A stretch of DNA of 12,065 bases, taken from contig KQ482018.1 in assembly GCA_001430745.1 (NCBI GenBank), positions 1,241,912-1,253,976 of the forward strand, written 5' to 3'. How positions within the stretch are numbered: the first letter of the stretch is position 1; each line of letters opens with the position of its first letter. Of the stretch, positions 1 through 12,065 are shown in pieces. The notes beneath the pieces were generated by a model, which did not search any database, had not been told where the DNA came from, and worked only from the letters and a program-made list of their open reading frames with translations. Source of the DNA: Auxenochlorella pyrenoidosa (Eukaryota > Chlorophyta > Trebouxiophyceae > Chlorellales > Chlorellaceae). A program made the translations under genes and the position numbers.

Positions 1-6
1 CCGCCG

Positions 7-32
7 CCCCCCCCCCCCCCCCCCCCCCCCCC
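7..32. repeat. Poly-C tract of 26 bases
   Basis: An uninterrupted run of 26 C lies at the left edge of the window, in what is probably intron of the first gene. Runs of this length are prone to slippage, so the exact length is unreliable. Confidence 0.9.
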
Positions 33-88
33 TCGAGGGCCGCCGCCTGCTGCAGCTGCCTGCCGGCCCCAAAAGCACTGCTCAGCCG

Positions 89-90
<2 letters not shown>

Positions 91-126
<36 letters not shown>
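91..126. repeat. TGCC tetranucleotide microsatellite, 9 units
   Basis: Nine perfect TGCC copies lie just upstream of the first visible exon, whose acceptor CTGCAG ends at 166. The repeat probably sits in the pyrimidine-rich 3' part of the preceding intron. Confidence 0.95.
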
Positions 127-127
<1 letters not shown>

Positions 128-166
128 TTGCCATGCGGCTGCCCCGCCCCCTCCTTGCGCCTGCAG

Positions 167-1570
167 TGCACGAGCTGATGGCAGCAGAGGACTGGGAGGC
201 CCTCAAGCCGATGATGAGCGGTGAGCCGTGGGTTGGGCTCGTGAGGGCCATGCGCCCTGCACGTGCCTGGCGCGCTTTCTGTGCCTCCGTTCTGTGCGCC
301 AGCATTGGAGAGCTGGCCTCCCAGCCGAGGCGGACAGAGCCTGGTCGCCTGCGCACAATGGCCCGGTTGCTCTGCCCTGCTCTGAGCGGCAAGCGGGGCT
401 GTCCTCTCGTGGCCATGCCCTGGCACTCTGTCTGTCGCAAGTCCGGGTGGCCCTCAACCCCGACTCGCAGCCAAGCTGTATGATGCCTTTAAAGACACTG
501 CCGACGCGTACAAGGTGGGCTGGGCAGGGCCGGGATGGCAACCGAGCTGGTGGCTGCATGCACATGATGACACAGGGTTGGTCTCGGCCAGCCCAAGCTG
601 GTGGCCGCCTGCACACGCTGCATGCACGCACCGCATGCACGCGCGGTGCAGTGCAGCGGCAGCTGGGGGTGCATACTGCCGCGCCTGCGCAACCGCCAGC
701 AGGCATGCCTCGTTTCCCTGTCATTCAATCTCTCGCTTTTCCTTGTGTCCCTTGCATCCCTGATGCCACCTGAGCCACCAGACGCCCCTCCTTGCCTGCC
801 GCCCCCTGCCTGCAGGCCGACGGCCTGCTGTGGCGCACCGCCCTGGGGCCCGAGCCTTGGGAGGCGTCGGTGCGGGGCGTGGGCTTCATGACGCGGCAGG
901 AGATGGAGGCATATGACCCCGCCATCGCCTCGCTGGCATCCGAGTCGGTGCCCATGGCGGCCGCCCCCACCGGCCTCTTCCTGGTGGTGAGGCCAGGCGG
1001 AAGCAAACCCCTGCTCGTCGGGCATTGTGTGCCCTGGCTTGGTGCAGCTGCGGCGGCCGGCCAAACTGGCGTAGGAAGGGTGGGCATGGCATGCGGTCTG
1101 CTCCCATATCTGTTGCTGTGCGCTTGGAGAGGCCCGACCACGGCCCTGCCTTCGGTCTGCCGCCAGAGCTTTGGCTTGACTGCCGTGGCACCCATCCTTA
1201 TCCCCTGCCCGGCAGGTGACTGCCCAGCTGAGGGTGGAGCAGAACGTGACCATCAGCCGTGCAGAGGATGGCCTGGTGGTTGCCGAGCTCAAGTGAGGGG
1301 ATGGGGGCTGGGGGGGCCTTGGGGGCGCAGGAGAGCTCTGCATTTCGACCATGCCATGGGGCCATGAAGCCCGAGGCATATGGCACTGTGCCCAACCTGA
1401 CTCATTGGCATTGCTTACCCCCCAATCCACACACACCACACACCACACCGCTGCCTTGGCCCCTGCCCAGGGACATGCGGCCGGTGCGATGGAAGTTTGC
1501 CACTGGGCCGCTGCCGGGAGAACTGCCGGTGGACCAGCTTGGTACGCAGTGGTTCCTGCTCAGCATCTGA
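167..1570 (+). CDS. 3' part of a spliced gene, possibly Tim44-like/NTF2-like domain protein (5' end outside window)
   Basis: Five exons join with consistent phases: 167-220, 471-514, 816-986, 1216-1292 and 1471-1570, ending at TGA 1568-1570. They give about 147 residues of a C-terminal region. Each acceptor is CAG and each donor GT (GTGAG or GTGGG). The protein begins with an acidic helical stretch (HELMAAEDWEALKPMMS), continues through a segment containing GVGFMTRQEMEAYDP and a beta-rich part (TAQLRVEQNVTIS), and ends with RPVRWKFATGPLPGELP and a hydrophobic finish. A helix followed by strands and a Trp-rich close recalls Tim44-like/NTF2-like domains of mitochondrial import proteins and relatives, but this is recollection, not a match I can verify. 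A weak donor at 1539 (G|GTACGC) could allow another terminal exon, but the in-frame stop 30 bases later is the simpler reading. The exons are well supported; the function is tentative. Confidence 0.6.
542..614. repeat. Imperfect 22-bp direct repeat inside an intron
   Basis: The segments 542-563 and 593-614 agree at 19 of 22 positions around the core AGCTGGTGG. Both lie in the 515-815 intron of the first gene, next to a stretch rich in GCATGCAC. It is most likely a small local duplication with no visible function. Confidence 0.5.
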
Positions 1571-1995
1571 GCTGGCCGTGCCATGCCTGTAGGGGCTTGT
1601 CCTGCTGTAGCTTCCGTGTGGGCCAGCCCGCTGGGCAGCCAGGTCCTGCGGCATAGCAATCCTTGCCTTGGCTTCCACCAAGGCCTGTTGCTCTGTGAAA
1701 CCACCGTGCATTGGCCCCTGGGCCCTTCACCCTCGGCCCTCCCAGTTCCATGCGCCCTTCCAGCCATGTGTTGCCAGACGCCTGCCATGTCGTCTTGACC
1801 CTGCTCTCCTCTCGTCTCAAAACTGCCTGCACCACTAGCGCAGAGGCTGCACCGGCCACGCCCTGTTGTTTGCCACAGGGCCACTGCGCCAGTTTTCCGC
1901 ATGTTTCCCTGCTCCGCCCATGTAAGCATTGCAAGGCAAGGCGCTTGCTGGCGACCGATGTGGCAGCTGGGCCAGAGTACGCCAGTGCTGTACAA
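1571..1995. other. Convergent intergenic region (3' UTRs of the first gene and the helicase gene)
   Basis: This 425-base stretch lies between the stop codon of the plus-strand gene and the stop codon of the minus-strand helicase gene. I see no convincing coding exon; the open frames lack recognisable protein character. It should contain the 3' UTRs of both genes. A plus-strand TGTAA is present at 1921-1925. I found no TGTAA for the helicase on the minus strand here, so its 3' end may extend into the body of the opposing gene. Confidence 0.6.
1921..1925 (+). promoter_or_regulatory. Candidate polyadenylation signal TGTAA for the first gene
   Basis: TGTAA is the characteristic polyadenylation element of many green algae, usually 10-20 nt before the cleavage site. 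This copy lies about 350 nt after the stop codon of the plus-strand gene and about 70 nt before the stop codon of the opposing helicase gene. Finding one 5-mer in 425 bases is not significant alone; strand and position make it plausible. Confidence 0.4.
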
Positions 1996-4900
1996 TCACA
2001 GTTTGTTCGCCTTTGCAAACAGCACATCCAGGGGTCCTTCGCCCTTCTTGCCTGTCGCTGCTGCTTTGCCAGGCTTGCCAGCCCTGCTTCCTCCTCCTGC
2101 TGCTCCCGACTGCTGCTGCTGCTTGGCCAGCTGCGCCGCTGTCTGGAAGGTTGGAGCGGCGGGTGCCCCGCCCGCTGGTGCCTCCTTTCCGCTCTTCTTT
2201 GTGCGCCAGCCGCCCCCTGACACTGCCGCCTGCTGCATCTTGAGGGCTCTTGCAGACCCTGCAGGCTGCTGCCGCCCTGGCTGCTGGGGCTGCCGCTTGG
2301 GCATGAGCACCGAGGCCGGCTGGAAGCCTGCTGCCGGCGCGCCGCCGCCCCTGCTGCCAGACTTTGCCACCCCCCCGCTGCGCTTGCTGCCGGCCCGAGC
2401 GCCACTGCCGCTGCCTTGCTGCACGTGCACGGTGCCGCAGCAGACGTCGCAGCGGTCGCCGCAGCCGCTGCTGGTGGCGGCCGGCGCGTCCCGGCCGCGC
2501 TGCACCTGCCAGGCCTCTCCAAAGTACTCGAGCAGCTGGGCATGCCGGCACCGCGTGCCCTCCTCGCAGTATGCCTGCATCTGCGGGCGTCCAGGGGGAC
2601 ATGCACGGGGTGTGAGCGAGCGCCAGCGTCGGCGCCGACCGCTCCTGCGCCTGGGCCCGCCTTGCTGCGCGCTGCCGGGTCCGCTAGAGGCGCAGGGCGA
2701 GAGCAGCCGGTCGTTGGTCTGGCCACTCAGGGCCAATTTATGACTTCACGGCGGGCTGGCTGGAGGCCCTGGGATGCTTGCGCGACCACTCAATAGGCAG
2801 CAGTGGGGCGCGGGCTGGCAGCAGCAGGCAGGCCGGCAGTCTCGCCGGCTGCTACCTGCTTGACCAGCGCCACCTCCCGCTGGAACTGGTCCTTGGACCG
2901 CTTGCCGTGGTGCAGCAGCTGCAGGATGCGCGGCACGTCGCGCTTGGCGTAGTACAGCAGGCACTCGGAGGGGGCGGCGTCGCGGCCTGGGGCAGTGCCA
3001 GTGCGGGGCAAGCAAGGGCGGGGCCGCTGAGATCCCCGGCAGCGGTTCAGCAGCGGCTCGACGCCCAGCAGGATGCACTCGGGGAGAGCCCCACAGCCCC
3101 TACACGCCACCTGGGCAGCGCGTTCACTTGCGCCACGTGGCGGCCAAGACAGCCGCAGAGGCGGGCAAGGAGCAACTCCTGGGCTGGCCTCCTCTGTGCG
3201 CAGCGCAGGCTCCACAGCAGAGGCAGCCATGCAGCGAGGCCGCGGCGGGCGGCGCTGGGGCCTGCACACTCAGCGCCCCTGCCAGGGCCCTCACCCGCGC
3301 GCCCGGCCTCCTGGTAGTACCCCTCCATGCTCTTGCTGAGCGTGAAGTGGATGACGTAGCGCACTGCAGGCATGCGCGGGGGCAGGCAGCACGCCAGAGC
3401 GCTCGATTTGGTGACGTCGGCAGACCCAGCCCGGCGCCGCCAGGCTGGCAGAGGGTTGGCAGGGCACTTGGCACACCAGGGCCGCGGCTAGGAGGGCAGC
3501 AGCTGTGCCGCTGTGGTCGGCGCCCAGCGCGCTCACCGTCTGCCTTGTCCACGCCCATGCCGAAGGCGATTGTGGCAACCACCACCTGCGCCAAGGAGTG
3601 TGAGGGAGAAGCAGGAGGTGCAGAATGCAGCAGCAGGTATCCATTAATGTGCAATATTGAGCACTGCCCACAGAGAGTCTGCAGTTCTGCAGGCAGACAA
3701 CATGTGCAGCCTGCAACTAGCCCAGCCCCAGTGCAGTCAACCGAGCAAGCGCGCCGTGCCAACAAGCATCCTCACCCGCACTTTACCGCTGCGCCACTCG
3801 TTCTGCACTTGCATACGCTGCTTTGGGGTCATGCCTGCGGTGGGGCCAGGGTGCCAGGGAGGCCAGGGGTAGGGCAGCGCTGCTGCTTGCTGCTCATTTC
3901 TGCGCAGGTGGCGCAGCTAGCGGCCACACGCCTCGGCAACCCACCCTCCGCTCCCCAATCTAGCTGTTTACATAAGCTGCCACCACCAGCCCCTCACGCT
4001 TCCGCGGCGCTGTGAGCAAAAGGGTCGGCAGGGGCGCAAACCTGCGTGGTAGTGCGCCGCCGTGATGTCTGTGTGCTCGCGGATCTGCGCCGCCACGGTC
4101 TCAGTGTCGTCCCGGCTCAGGCAGTAGACAATCCCGCTGCCCTCCCGCCGGTTCCTGGAAAGCCGGGGTGGGGTGGGGTGGGGGTGCGGCGCGGGTTCAG
4201 CCATGGGTAGCCAGGAAGGTGCGCCCGGGACGGCGACGTGGGAAGCCGGGCAAGTACACATAAATGCGGGCGTGCGGCGTGGCCGGGCCCGACGGCCTCG
4301 CTCACTGTATGAACAGCAGCATATCTTCCATGTACGCCGGCAGGTCGCTCTCCTCGCTGCGCCCATAGTCCTTCTGCCGGGGGGCAGGCGGCAGGGTGGC
4401 GCAGCAGGCGAGCTGGGCGGCAGGAGTGGGCTACCCAAGGCCGGGGCAGCGCCACACCAGGCAAATCAGGCAGCCCCTTGCCCCAAAGAAAAAACAAAAC
4501 AAAAACACCCCACCCCATCCCCTGCGCTGCAGAGGCACATGACCAGGGCAGGCGGGCTGCACAGGGGCAACGGCGGGAGCAGGGGGGGCAGCCGTGCCTG
4601 GATGACGCAGAAGTGCAGGTTGGGGCGGAAGAAGGAGACCTGGAAGGTGCGGGGGCTGCGCATGCGCAGGGTGGACACGACGTCGTCGCGCACCTGGGGG
4701 GGGCCAGGGGGTGGGGGGGACCCAGGGGTCGGGGATGGGTCTGGCCGGCAGGGAGGCGAGCACGGCGTGGGTGCAGCCGTAGATCTCCAGGTGGGGGAAA
4801 GCTGTGCACATCCCCAGCTGCATGGAGCGTGCGTCTGCAAGGACGAGCTACACACCTAACCATGCCTCAGTGTCAACCGCCCAGGGTGCACACCTGGTGT

Positions 4901-7845
4901 GTGGCGGTGGCGGTGAGTGCCATTAGCGGCACGCCGGGGAAGCAGCCAGAGGCCACCGCCCCCAGCTGCTTGTAGTCGGGCCGGAAATCTGGAGGAGCGG
5001 GGGAGGCGGCTGGCTGTCGTGTGGCTCTGCGGGGCAGGGGCAAGTGCAAGATGCAACGCTGCCCTGCAAGGCGGGCGCATGCAACTGAGGCCGGGCCGCA
5101 TCTTGGGGCCAGCAGTGGTGGAACAGCCGCCGCGTGTTGCCTGCCGGACACATGCAGCATGCTGCAGGTTTACGCACGCACCGTGCCCCCAGGCGCTGAC
5201 GCAGTGCGCCTCATCGATGACGATGCGAGCCAGCAGGCCCCGGCGGTGCAGCGCCCTGCGGCAGCCGTGCAGAGCACACGTGCTTCGGCAACAGCTGACG
5301 TCGGGCAGGGGCGAACAAGAGCACGGCCGGCTGCGGCTGCAGGCCATGCAGGGCGCATGCCCCGCAGGCACTCGTACATCCAGCTAGCACCACGGCATGC
5401 AAAGCAAGCCCTCTGTCCACAAACCGCCTGCTGTCCCGGCTCACTGCAGCGTATCCTTGAGCCGGGCCCCCTTCACCAGCTGCTCTGGCGTGACGTAGAG
5501 CAGCTTGATGGTTGGGCAGGCCTTGCCCAGCTCAAGGAAAACCGCCTGGCAGGCAGGGAGGGAGGGGCCAGGAAGGGCGCTACCAAGGTTGGGCAGCGGG
5601 AGGCACCTGGCTCAATGTCTGCCAGCGCAAGCAGCTGCGCAAGCGCAGGGAGGGCGCGCTGCGCGGCCCGAAAGCTGTGTGGACCCGAGCAGCTCCTCTG
5701 GCCGCCACCTTCTGCTCGGTACGCGTGCACTTGGGCAGCGGGGACAGCAGCCCGGCAGCCCTGCCGGGCGGGCATCTACCCACCGATGCCTGCCAGCTTG
5801 GGCCAGGCACCCACCCGCTGCTCGGTCTGCGTCTGCTGCGAGCTGAGGTAGGTTGTGGGGACGCCGCCGCTGGCTAGGCCATTGAGAGCCTGCACCTGGT
5901 CTTGCATCAGCGACAGCAGCGGCGTGACCACCACTGCAGGCAGGAGGGCAGCACACGTGCAGAATGTGTGAGCAGAGGGTGTGCGGCTGGAGCAATGCGG
6001 AGCACTCGCCCAATTTGAGCAGTGCAAATCCCTCAGAGAGCCTCATGCTTTGAACACTGGTTGACCATTCAGCGGGGAAGCCCGGCCAACATGCAGGCAA
6101 GCTGCATTGCTGGAAGTTGCGCGAATACAGGGGAGCTGGACGCACAGAAACAACCAGTCACCTGTGAGGCCTTGCTGCAGGACTGCTGGCAGCTGGTAGG
6201 TGAGCGACTTGCCGCCTGCGGGGCAGCGGGACGTCTCGCCAAGCGTTGGGATGGTGTAGGAAACAAGGCCACTGTGCGCACGCTCCGCAGCCTGCAGGCA
6301 CTGCTTCAGACACAGCCCTCTACCCTGCCTACACCAGGACCCTCTCACCTCCCGTGGGCATGAGCACGAAGCAGTCGCGCCCCGACAGCGCCGCCTCGAT
6401 GATCTGCCGCTGCTGGCTGCGGAAGGCGGCATTTCCAAACACCTGCGCAGGGTGAGGCATGCCAGGTGGGGGCGGTGCCCCCAGCCTCCGGGATGCCTGG
6501 TGCTGCGGGCAACCAACAACAGTGAGGATAACTCGCAAGCACCACATTGCGCACCCCTGTGACATCCTGCTGGCAGGCCAGGCGGCGCTGTCGGCCGCTG
6601 CTGTACTGACCACAGCCGACTCAGCCACAACAGCGAAACACACCATTCGGTTGGCGAAGTCCAGCATGTCCAGCTGCCGCTCCTCCTCCGTGGCTGGTCG
6701 CATGGCTGCCTGCGATGCATTGACCGCCGCCTGCTCCCGGGGCGGTGGCCCCGCCAATGCAGTGTTGCTTGGGGTGCCCCTTGGCAGCCGCTGGAAGAAG
6801 CTCTCTATCCGCCCTTCCTGCCGCCTGCCGCCGCTGCCGCCCGCTGCTGCTTCTGCTGCTGCTGCCACTGCTGCTGCTGCAGGCGCTGGCTGGTGTGCTG
6901 CACCACGTCTGCTCTGCCCGCGTGCTGCCAGAGGCGCATCATCCTCGCTGCTGCTCTCTTCTATCGCCTCCACATCAAACTCACTCCCGCTGCGAGCCTC
7001 CAGCACTTCCACGTCTGTGATGGCATCAGCAGAGCGCGAGCATACTAGTGAGGGCGCACACCTGGCTTGTTGTTCTGCAGAGCTGGGTGCAGGGCTGCGG
7101 GGTGCTGCCAGATTTTTCACCCAAAGAGAGCAAGCACTGAAGTACTGACTGCAGCGCCTGATGTAACCATCCCGGATCAGAGAGTTTGCAGCCCATGAGA
7201 GGCCCCGGGCCCTCACCAGAGTCTCCATCCAGGACCATGACGTCGCTGCCACCGTCACTGCCGTCCAGCGCCCCCTCTGCCACGCCCTCGTCTCCATCCT
7301 CCTCCTCGTCTTCGCTCCCGCTGTAGCTATAGTCTGGGCTGGCGTAGCCGCCAACTTCGTCTTCATCTGCCGCTGCCGCCGCCGCCGTCGCTGCTGCTGC
7401 TCCGCCTCGCCTGCCGCCCCCAGCGTCGTCGGCGGCCATCGCTCCGCCGCCAAAGGCTGCCGCCTGCCGGTTCATCACCCAGTCAAGGAAATCGCCAACG
7501 TTGGCATCAGTCATCTGGACCTGCAGTAAGGTGAGAGGCATGCTTCTGGCAGGAGCCATGGCCTGATGGAGCGGCACGCTAGTGCCGGAGAGTGCCCCGC
7601 ATGTTGGCAGCAGCACCTACCTGCGCAGCCTTCCATCCTCGCTCATCGAGGAAGGCCTCGAAGCCATCATACAATGCATCATCACCAAGCGTTTCTCGGT
7701 AGCCTGCAGTTGCATGCACCAGCAGTATAGTTGGCAGCAGCTGTGGCAGTGGGCGCGTTGCTGGCGGCAGTAAAGGCGGCGGCACGGGCGGGACGGCGGC
7801 CTCAGGCAACAGGTGCAGATCATGATAATCGCTATGCGTGGACAT
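1996..7845 (-). CDS. RecQ-family ATP-dependent DNA helicase, 17 exons, 868 residues
   Basis: Exons from the 5' end (minus strand): 7621-7845, 7217-7520, 6644-7014, 6349-6442, 6162-6215, 5815-5933, 5445-5545, 5182-5255, 4894-4988, 4598-4693, 4306-4373, 4042-4154, 3776-3834, 3537-3585, 3295-3363, 2856-2986, 1996-2580. They total 2607 nt and all phases agree. Start: ATG 7843-7845 is the first ATG after an in-frame TGA (7861-7863). RecQ motifs: FGNAAFRSQQR (302-312), Walker A TGGGKS (330-335), DEAH (437-440), TATAT (473-477), RPNL (502-505), YCLSR (544-548), AFGMGVDK (598-605) and arginine-finger motif QEAGRAGRD (625-633). RecQ zinc cysteines are C685, C714, C718 and C721. RecQ enzymes are 3'-5' helicases of replication and recombination repair. 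No winged-helix or HRDC domain is visible; the last 146 residues are basic low complexity. This, with a plant RECQL3-like core, suggests a RecQ5-like member; BLM/Sgs1 is less likely. The 4374-4597 intron seems to use a GC donor. Confidence 0.93.
4374..4597 (-). other. Probable GC-AG intron in the helicase gene
   Basis: The exon encoding the RPNL motif is followed by CAG|GCACGG on the minus strand, and the next exon begins after CGGCAG at AAGGACTAT. Using this GC donor keeps phase 0 and gives RPNLHFCVIQ-KDYGRSEES. The nearest GT (TGC|GTCATC) also keeps phase but is a poor donor and would drop three residues of a conserved strand. Confidence 0.55.
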
Positions 7846-8489
7846 CAAGGGGCGGACCCGTCAAGCCACGAAGGATCACTCTTTCGGTAGCTGCGTGCCT
7901 CTGTCGGGGCTCAGGCTTGTGTTGCGCTCACCAAACACCTCCAAGACCGTCTCTACGACTGGATGCTTCATGATTAGCTAGGCGGCAGCCCACGACGCAA
8001 ACTTGCGCCTGTGCCCCACGGACACCAGTCGGCCGAACAGACCACACAGCGAGCTGCGCTAGAGGAATGCGGGTGTAAAGCGATGCAGTAGCTAAATGGG
8101 TAGGAAGAGAAACCTGCAGCAGTTCCCGTGCAGCACGGGAACTGCTGCGCGCCTTGCCGCAGTCGTGCCTTTTGAATTGCAACGGCATAGCTCTGCTCAT
8201 TGCTTCCCAAACTTGGACGCCACAGGCCTCTTCCAGTTCTCCCAGGCCAGTGCCTGCAAGTTAAATCATGCCATCTGCTGCCACCTTGTCAATGTGCGCA
8301 AGTCGGCAAGAGGAAAGAGAGGTCGGGGCGGGGCGAGCGCACGCATCAAGGCTGGGAGAAACAAGCTCCGCATTCACGCGCTGGCCCCTCGCTAGCTCGT
8401 ATGCCTATGTGTATCAAAGGGCCGGGAGGCCTAGGCTAGCAGTCCAGCGGGTGAAGGGGCAGCACAGCCCCTCCAGAGGCAGCCGCCCC
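7846..8489. other. Intergenic region between the helicase start and the Miro stop
   Basis: This 644-base stretch carries the promoter and 5' UTR of the helicase gene and the 3' UTR of the Miro gene, both on the minus strand. I saw no TATA-like box, no minus-strand TGTAA, no tRNA-like structure and no convincing coding exon. Small plus-strand frames (for example 8096-8395) lack recognisable features. The outstanding element is the perfect inverted repeat at 8116-8148. Confidence 0.6.
8116..8148. repeat. Perfect 15-bp inverted repeat with 3-nt loop (hairpin)
   Basis: GCAGCAGTTCCCGTG (8116-8130) is followed by CAG and then by its exact reverse complement (8134-8148). The stem is fully paired and 10 of its 15 pairs are G:C, so it should fold stably in either transcript strand. 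It lies about 270 bases upstream of the helicase start codon and about 340 bases past the Miro stop codon. It may be a 3'-end processing or small-RNA hairpin, a protein-binding palindrome or the remnant of a small inverted-repeat element. Sequence alone does not decide. Confidence 0.85.

Positions 8490-12065
<3,576 letters not shown>

Noticed and set aside
91..126. CRISPR-like or regularly spaced repeat array
   Set aside because: The repeats are a simple contiguous microsatellite with no spacers, and the genome is eukaryotic in character.
3968..4020. Candidate helicase exon reading APRKREGLVVAAY after the HYHA motif
   Set aside because: It has usable splice sites, but 3776-3834 gives HYHAG followed by MTPKQRMQVQNEWRSGKVR, which has the length and residues expected between RecQ motifs. 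The stretch is therefore intron.
6329..7453. 374-residue continuous minus-strand frame taken as one exon
   Set aside because: It contains true helicase exon sequence, but also runs through introns. Splicing at 7217/7014 and 6644/6442 restores RecQ continuity and correct phase.
7846..7848. TTG immediately before the helicase ATG as an alternative start
   Set aside because: This is a nuclear gene translated from ATG; the adjacent ATG at 7843-7845 is the natural start.
8096..8395. 99-residue plus-strand frame in the intergenic region
   Set aside because: It reads through the hairpin, has no family resemblance and no supporting context; its basic end may be compositional.
7846..8489. tRNA or other RNA gene in the intergenic region
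   Set aside because: No B-box-like GGTTCGAATCC and no cloverleaf pattern was seen; only the short hairpin stands out.

Overview
The window looks like nuclear DNA of a green alga, probably a GC-rich trebouxiophyte (Chlorella-like). The evidence is very high GC, genes split into many short exons (about 50-370 bp) by short introns, G/C-rich microsatellites, a TGTAA element of the kind green algae use as a polyadenylation signal, and plant-like protein relatives. This is inference from composition and gene structure; no rRNA or organelle marker is present. Bacterial-style signals (RBS, operons, CRISPR, IS) are absent. Long unspliced reading frames on both strands are mostly GC-driven shadows.

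Three protein genes can be reconstructed by joining exons at splice sites and checking that the phases agree. (1) On the plus strand, from before base 1 to 1570, lies the 3' part of a gene of uncertain identity, with a weak Tim44-like/NTF2-like resemblance. (2) On the minus strand, 7845 down to 1996, lies a complete RecQ-family DNA helicase gene. Its 17 exons sum to 2607 nt, giving 868 residues with every phase closing. It has the full helicase core and the RecQ zinc motif, but no visible winged-helix or HRDC domain, and an acidic N-terminus with SUMO-interacting-like and PCNA-binding-like motifs. (3) On the minus strand, from beyond 12065 down to 8490, lies most of a Miro/Gem1 mitochondrial Rho GTPase gene: both EF-hand regions (the first partial), the second GTPase domain and the C-terminal membrane anchor. 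The first GTPase domain lies outside the window.

Gene 1 and the helicase gene converge tail to tail across 1571-1995. The helicase and Miro genes are in tandem, separated by 7846-8489, which holds a perfect 15-bp inverted repeat with a 3-nt loop. The genes do not form an evident pathway: the helicase acts in genome maintenance, and Miro acts at the mitochondrial outer membrane.

I do not see a new multi-gene system. The points most worth a second look are the loss of the nucleotide-binding P-loop in the second Miro GTPase domain, the SIM-like and PIP-like motifs in the helicase N-terminus, two probable GC-AG introns, and the intergenic hairpin.
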